NCBI GenBank assembly: GCA_026770585.1
Contig: MU646534.1
Span: forward strand, 407,825-423,270
Direction of reading: 5' to 3'
Source: Baffinella frigidus
Lineage: Eukaryota > Cryptophyceae > Cryptomonadales > Baffinellaceae
Length of the DNA: 15,446 nucleotides
Position 1 is the stretch's first letter. Each line of letters starts with the position of its first letter. Shown here in pieces: positions 14,086 to 15,446 of the stretch. Both the position numbers and the translations under genes were made by a program. The notes under the pieces are model-generated. The model was not told the DNA's origin. It did no database searches and saw nothing but the letters and a program-made list of their open reading frames with translations.

Positions 14086-14330
14086 TCCCTTCAGGGGACA
14101 GGCCCCATGTAAGAGTAGTCTGAGTGACTTTACACAAGTCGCGTGCCAACTTTACACAAGTCGCGTGCCATGCTGGGTCAGCCCGAGGACAAGTCACGTA
14201 GCATCATGGCAGTCACGTGGCATCATGGCAGTCACGTGGCATCATGGCAGTCACGTGCCATGTTGGGTCAGCCCGAGGGCGTCTGAGTAGCGCCCTTCGG
14301 GGGACACGCCTCGTGTAGGATTCGTCACTG
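14086..14330. repeat. 3' flank repeats with 19-base minisatellite
   Basis: The unit AGTCACGTGGCATCATGGC repeats with exact 19-base period at 14192, 14211, 14230 and 14249, giving three intact CACGTG hexamers. It is bracketed by two copies of GCCATGCTGGGTCAGCCCGA (14167 and 14257). TTTACACAAGTCGCGTGCCA also occurs twice (from 14130). Confidence 0.9.
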
Positions 14331-14387
14331 AGCCAGAGACGGTCCGTGTTGTTCAAGTGTTTGGAGGGGGGGGGTAAGGGTACCTGA

Positions 14388-14513
14388 GTACAGGGGTACT
14401 TCGCTCATAAAACAACGCACCCCCCTGGGACCCTACAGTGGGCCTGTGCCTAGGGTCCTATGGTGGTCCCAGGGAGGGGGGCAGTTTCTTTGGGGCGAGG
14501 TACCCCTGTAGCC
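14388..14513. mobile_element. Hairpin element, family G copy 1
   Basis: Left TACAGGGGTACTTCGCTCAT and right GGGGCGAGGTACCCCTGTA are inverted, with CCCTGGGACC/GGTCCCAGGG pairing further inside. Confidence 0.85.
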
Positions 14514-14633
14514 GCCAGATTGTCTGCAACTGCCGCGTGGTGTTCGAGTGTCGGAGGGGAGGATGCAGGTATACCTCGAGTGTTGTAAGACAGCACATCC
14601 CGCCAGGACCTATGGAGCCCTGCTCGAGGCCGC

Positions 14634-14766
14634 AAAGGGGTACCTCGCTCATAAGTAAGCGCCCCCCCCCTAGGACCAGCATAGGGCCCTAGGCATAAGG
14701 CATAAGGCATAGGCCCTGTAGGTTCATCGGAGGAGGCGGTTTGTTATGAGCGAGGTACCCCTGTAG
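14634..14766. mobile_element. Hairpin element, family G copy 2
   Basis: Left AGGGGTACCTCGCTCATAA and right TTATGAGCGAGGTACCCCT are inverted. The centre contains ATAAGGC three times. Confidence 0.88.
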
Positions 14767-14785
14767 ATCCTGTGGTGGTCTCAGT

Positions 14786-14907
14786 ACAGGGGTACCTCGC
14801 CCATGAGAAATTGCCCCCCCCCCAGGACCACCGCAGGGCCCTAGGCATAGGCCTACTTCAGGGTCCTAGGGGGAGGCGGTTTCTTATGAGCGAGGTACCC
14901 ATGTAGG
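14786..14907. mobile_element. Hairpin element, family G copy 3
   Basis: Left TACAGGGGTACCTCGCCCAT and right ATGAGCGAGGTACCCATGTA are inverted, with a C-run opposite a G-rich arm. Confidence 0.85.
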
Positions 14908-14972
14908 TCCGGTGGTGGTCCCATCAGGAGGTCTGTTGTGCCGCAGGAGCGATGTGACCATGAAGCGTGTGA

Positions 14973-14978
14973 AATAAA
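14973..14978 (+). promoter_or_regulatory. Possible poly(A) signal AATAAA
   Basis: AATAAA lies about 890 bases after the CDPK stop and is followed by T/G-rich sequence (15025-15060). If the organism is a green alga, TGTAA would be the more usual signal; one is present at about 14108. Neither is certain. Confidence 0.3.
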
Positions 14979-15062
14979 GGTCTCTGAGAGCGTGCCTGTC
15001 TCTCTACATCTGTCTCTCATTGGGTTTGGGGTGTGGGGTTTTGTTTTTTTGTGTTTTGTGTT

Positions 15063-15090
15063 CCTAGTCCAGGGCTTGTCCTGGACTAGG
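15063..15090. other. Perfect 11-bp hairpin
   Basis: CCTAGTCCAGG, loop GCTTGT, then CCTGGACTAGG, just after a T-rich stretch. It could be a 3'-end structure or a small palindrome; its function is unknown. Confidence 0.6.
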
Positions 15091-15446
15091 GTCTCACAAA
15101 AGCTGTCTTGAATTCATACGCGAGACTCGTACCTCCCCCCAGAAGACTGGGGTACATTCATGATCGGAGCCTTGAGAAATAGATTTGCCAAGAGACTTTT
15201 CCTGGTTCAAGTTATAAGACGAGGTTACCCTAAAACTTGAAAGTATTCGAATCCAATTTTAAACAGAAAATGGTATTTCAATTTTACCTCACGGGCCTAC
15301 CAGAACGAATTGCTTGCCAAACCCATTTCTGCGGGCTACAACTACTGTCAGGGGTACTCACTTTTTGGTACCAATACAGGTCCGAGTACCGTAGTCTCCT
15401 AGGGATGCGTGGGTGTATAGCCCTACGGTGATCCTGGGGGGGGGGG
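15091..15446. other. Right end, nothing recognised
   Basis: No gene, splice pattern or strong repeat was seen. The window ends in a G-run, as it begins with one (1-16), which may mark repeat or assembly edges. Confidence 0.5.

Noticed and set aside
14192-14260. CRISPR-like array
   Set aside because: The units are directly adjacent with no unique spacers, and the genome is eukaryotic. It is a minisatellite.
15237-15431. 64-codon open frame near the right end
   Set aside because: No recognisable domain and no splice context. The length is within chance expectation.

Overview
This window is eukaryotic nuclear DNA. It holds two head-to-head, intron-rich protein genes with GT-AG introns and short exons (about 40-315 bases), buried in repeats. 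The commonest repeat is degenerate CCCTAAA/TTTAGGG, the telomere motif of plants, green algae and several other protists. A calcium-dependent protein kinase (CDPK) beside a CEP164-like (ciliary base) WW protein fits a flagellated alga or alga-related protist. A prasinophyte green alga such as Cymbomonas is my best guess, from general resemblance only; chromerids and other TTTAGGG-telomere protists are not excluded. No bacterial gene structure, CRISPR array, tRNA or rRNA was seen.

Layout. 1-740: homopolymer runs and two foldback (MITE-like) elements, with one tentative exon. 740-2144, minus strand: the 5' part of a CEP164-like gene with two WW units (four exons; the 3' part is not resolved). 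2145-2503: a short shared intergenic region, probably a bidirectional promoter. 2504-14084, plus strand: a complete CDPK gene that I could assemble from 17 exons with consistent phases. The product is about 526 residues: a basic, Ala-rich N-terminus, a CaMK-type Ser/Thr kinase domain, a junction segment, and four EF-hand positions (1 and 4 degenerate, 2 and 3 canonical). 14085-15446: 3' flank with a 19-base minisatellite, three tandem hairpin elements, a possible AATAAA signal and an 11-bp hairpin.

The unusual part is the inside of the CDPK gene. Many exons (3, 4, 5, 7, 13, 15 and 16) have one or more decayed copies of themselves, often with their splice acceptor, in the adjacent introns. Foldback elements sit inside some copies, which lets the order of events be partly read. 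The later introns (after exons 8-12, 13 and 16) consist largely of telomere-like or related C-rich repeats. The gene therefore looks like a record of repeated local segmental duplication and mobile-element insertion in which one intact reading path has survived.

Both products are likely signalling or structural proteins of a flagellated cell: the kinase couples Ca2+ to phosphorylation, and the WW protein resembles the N-terminus of a basal-body appendage protein. A shared promoter is inferred only from their head-to-head spacing.
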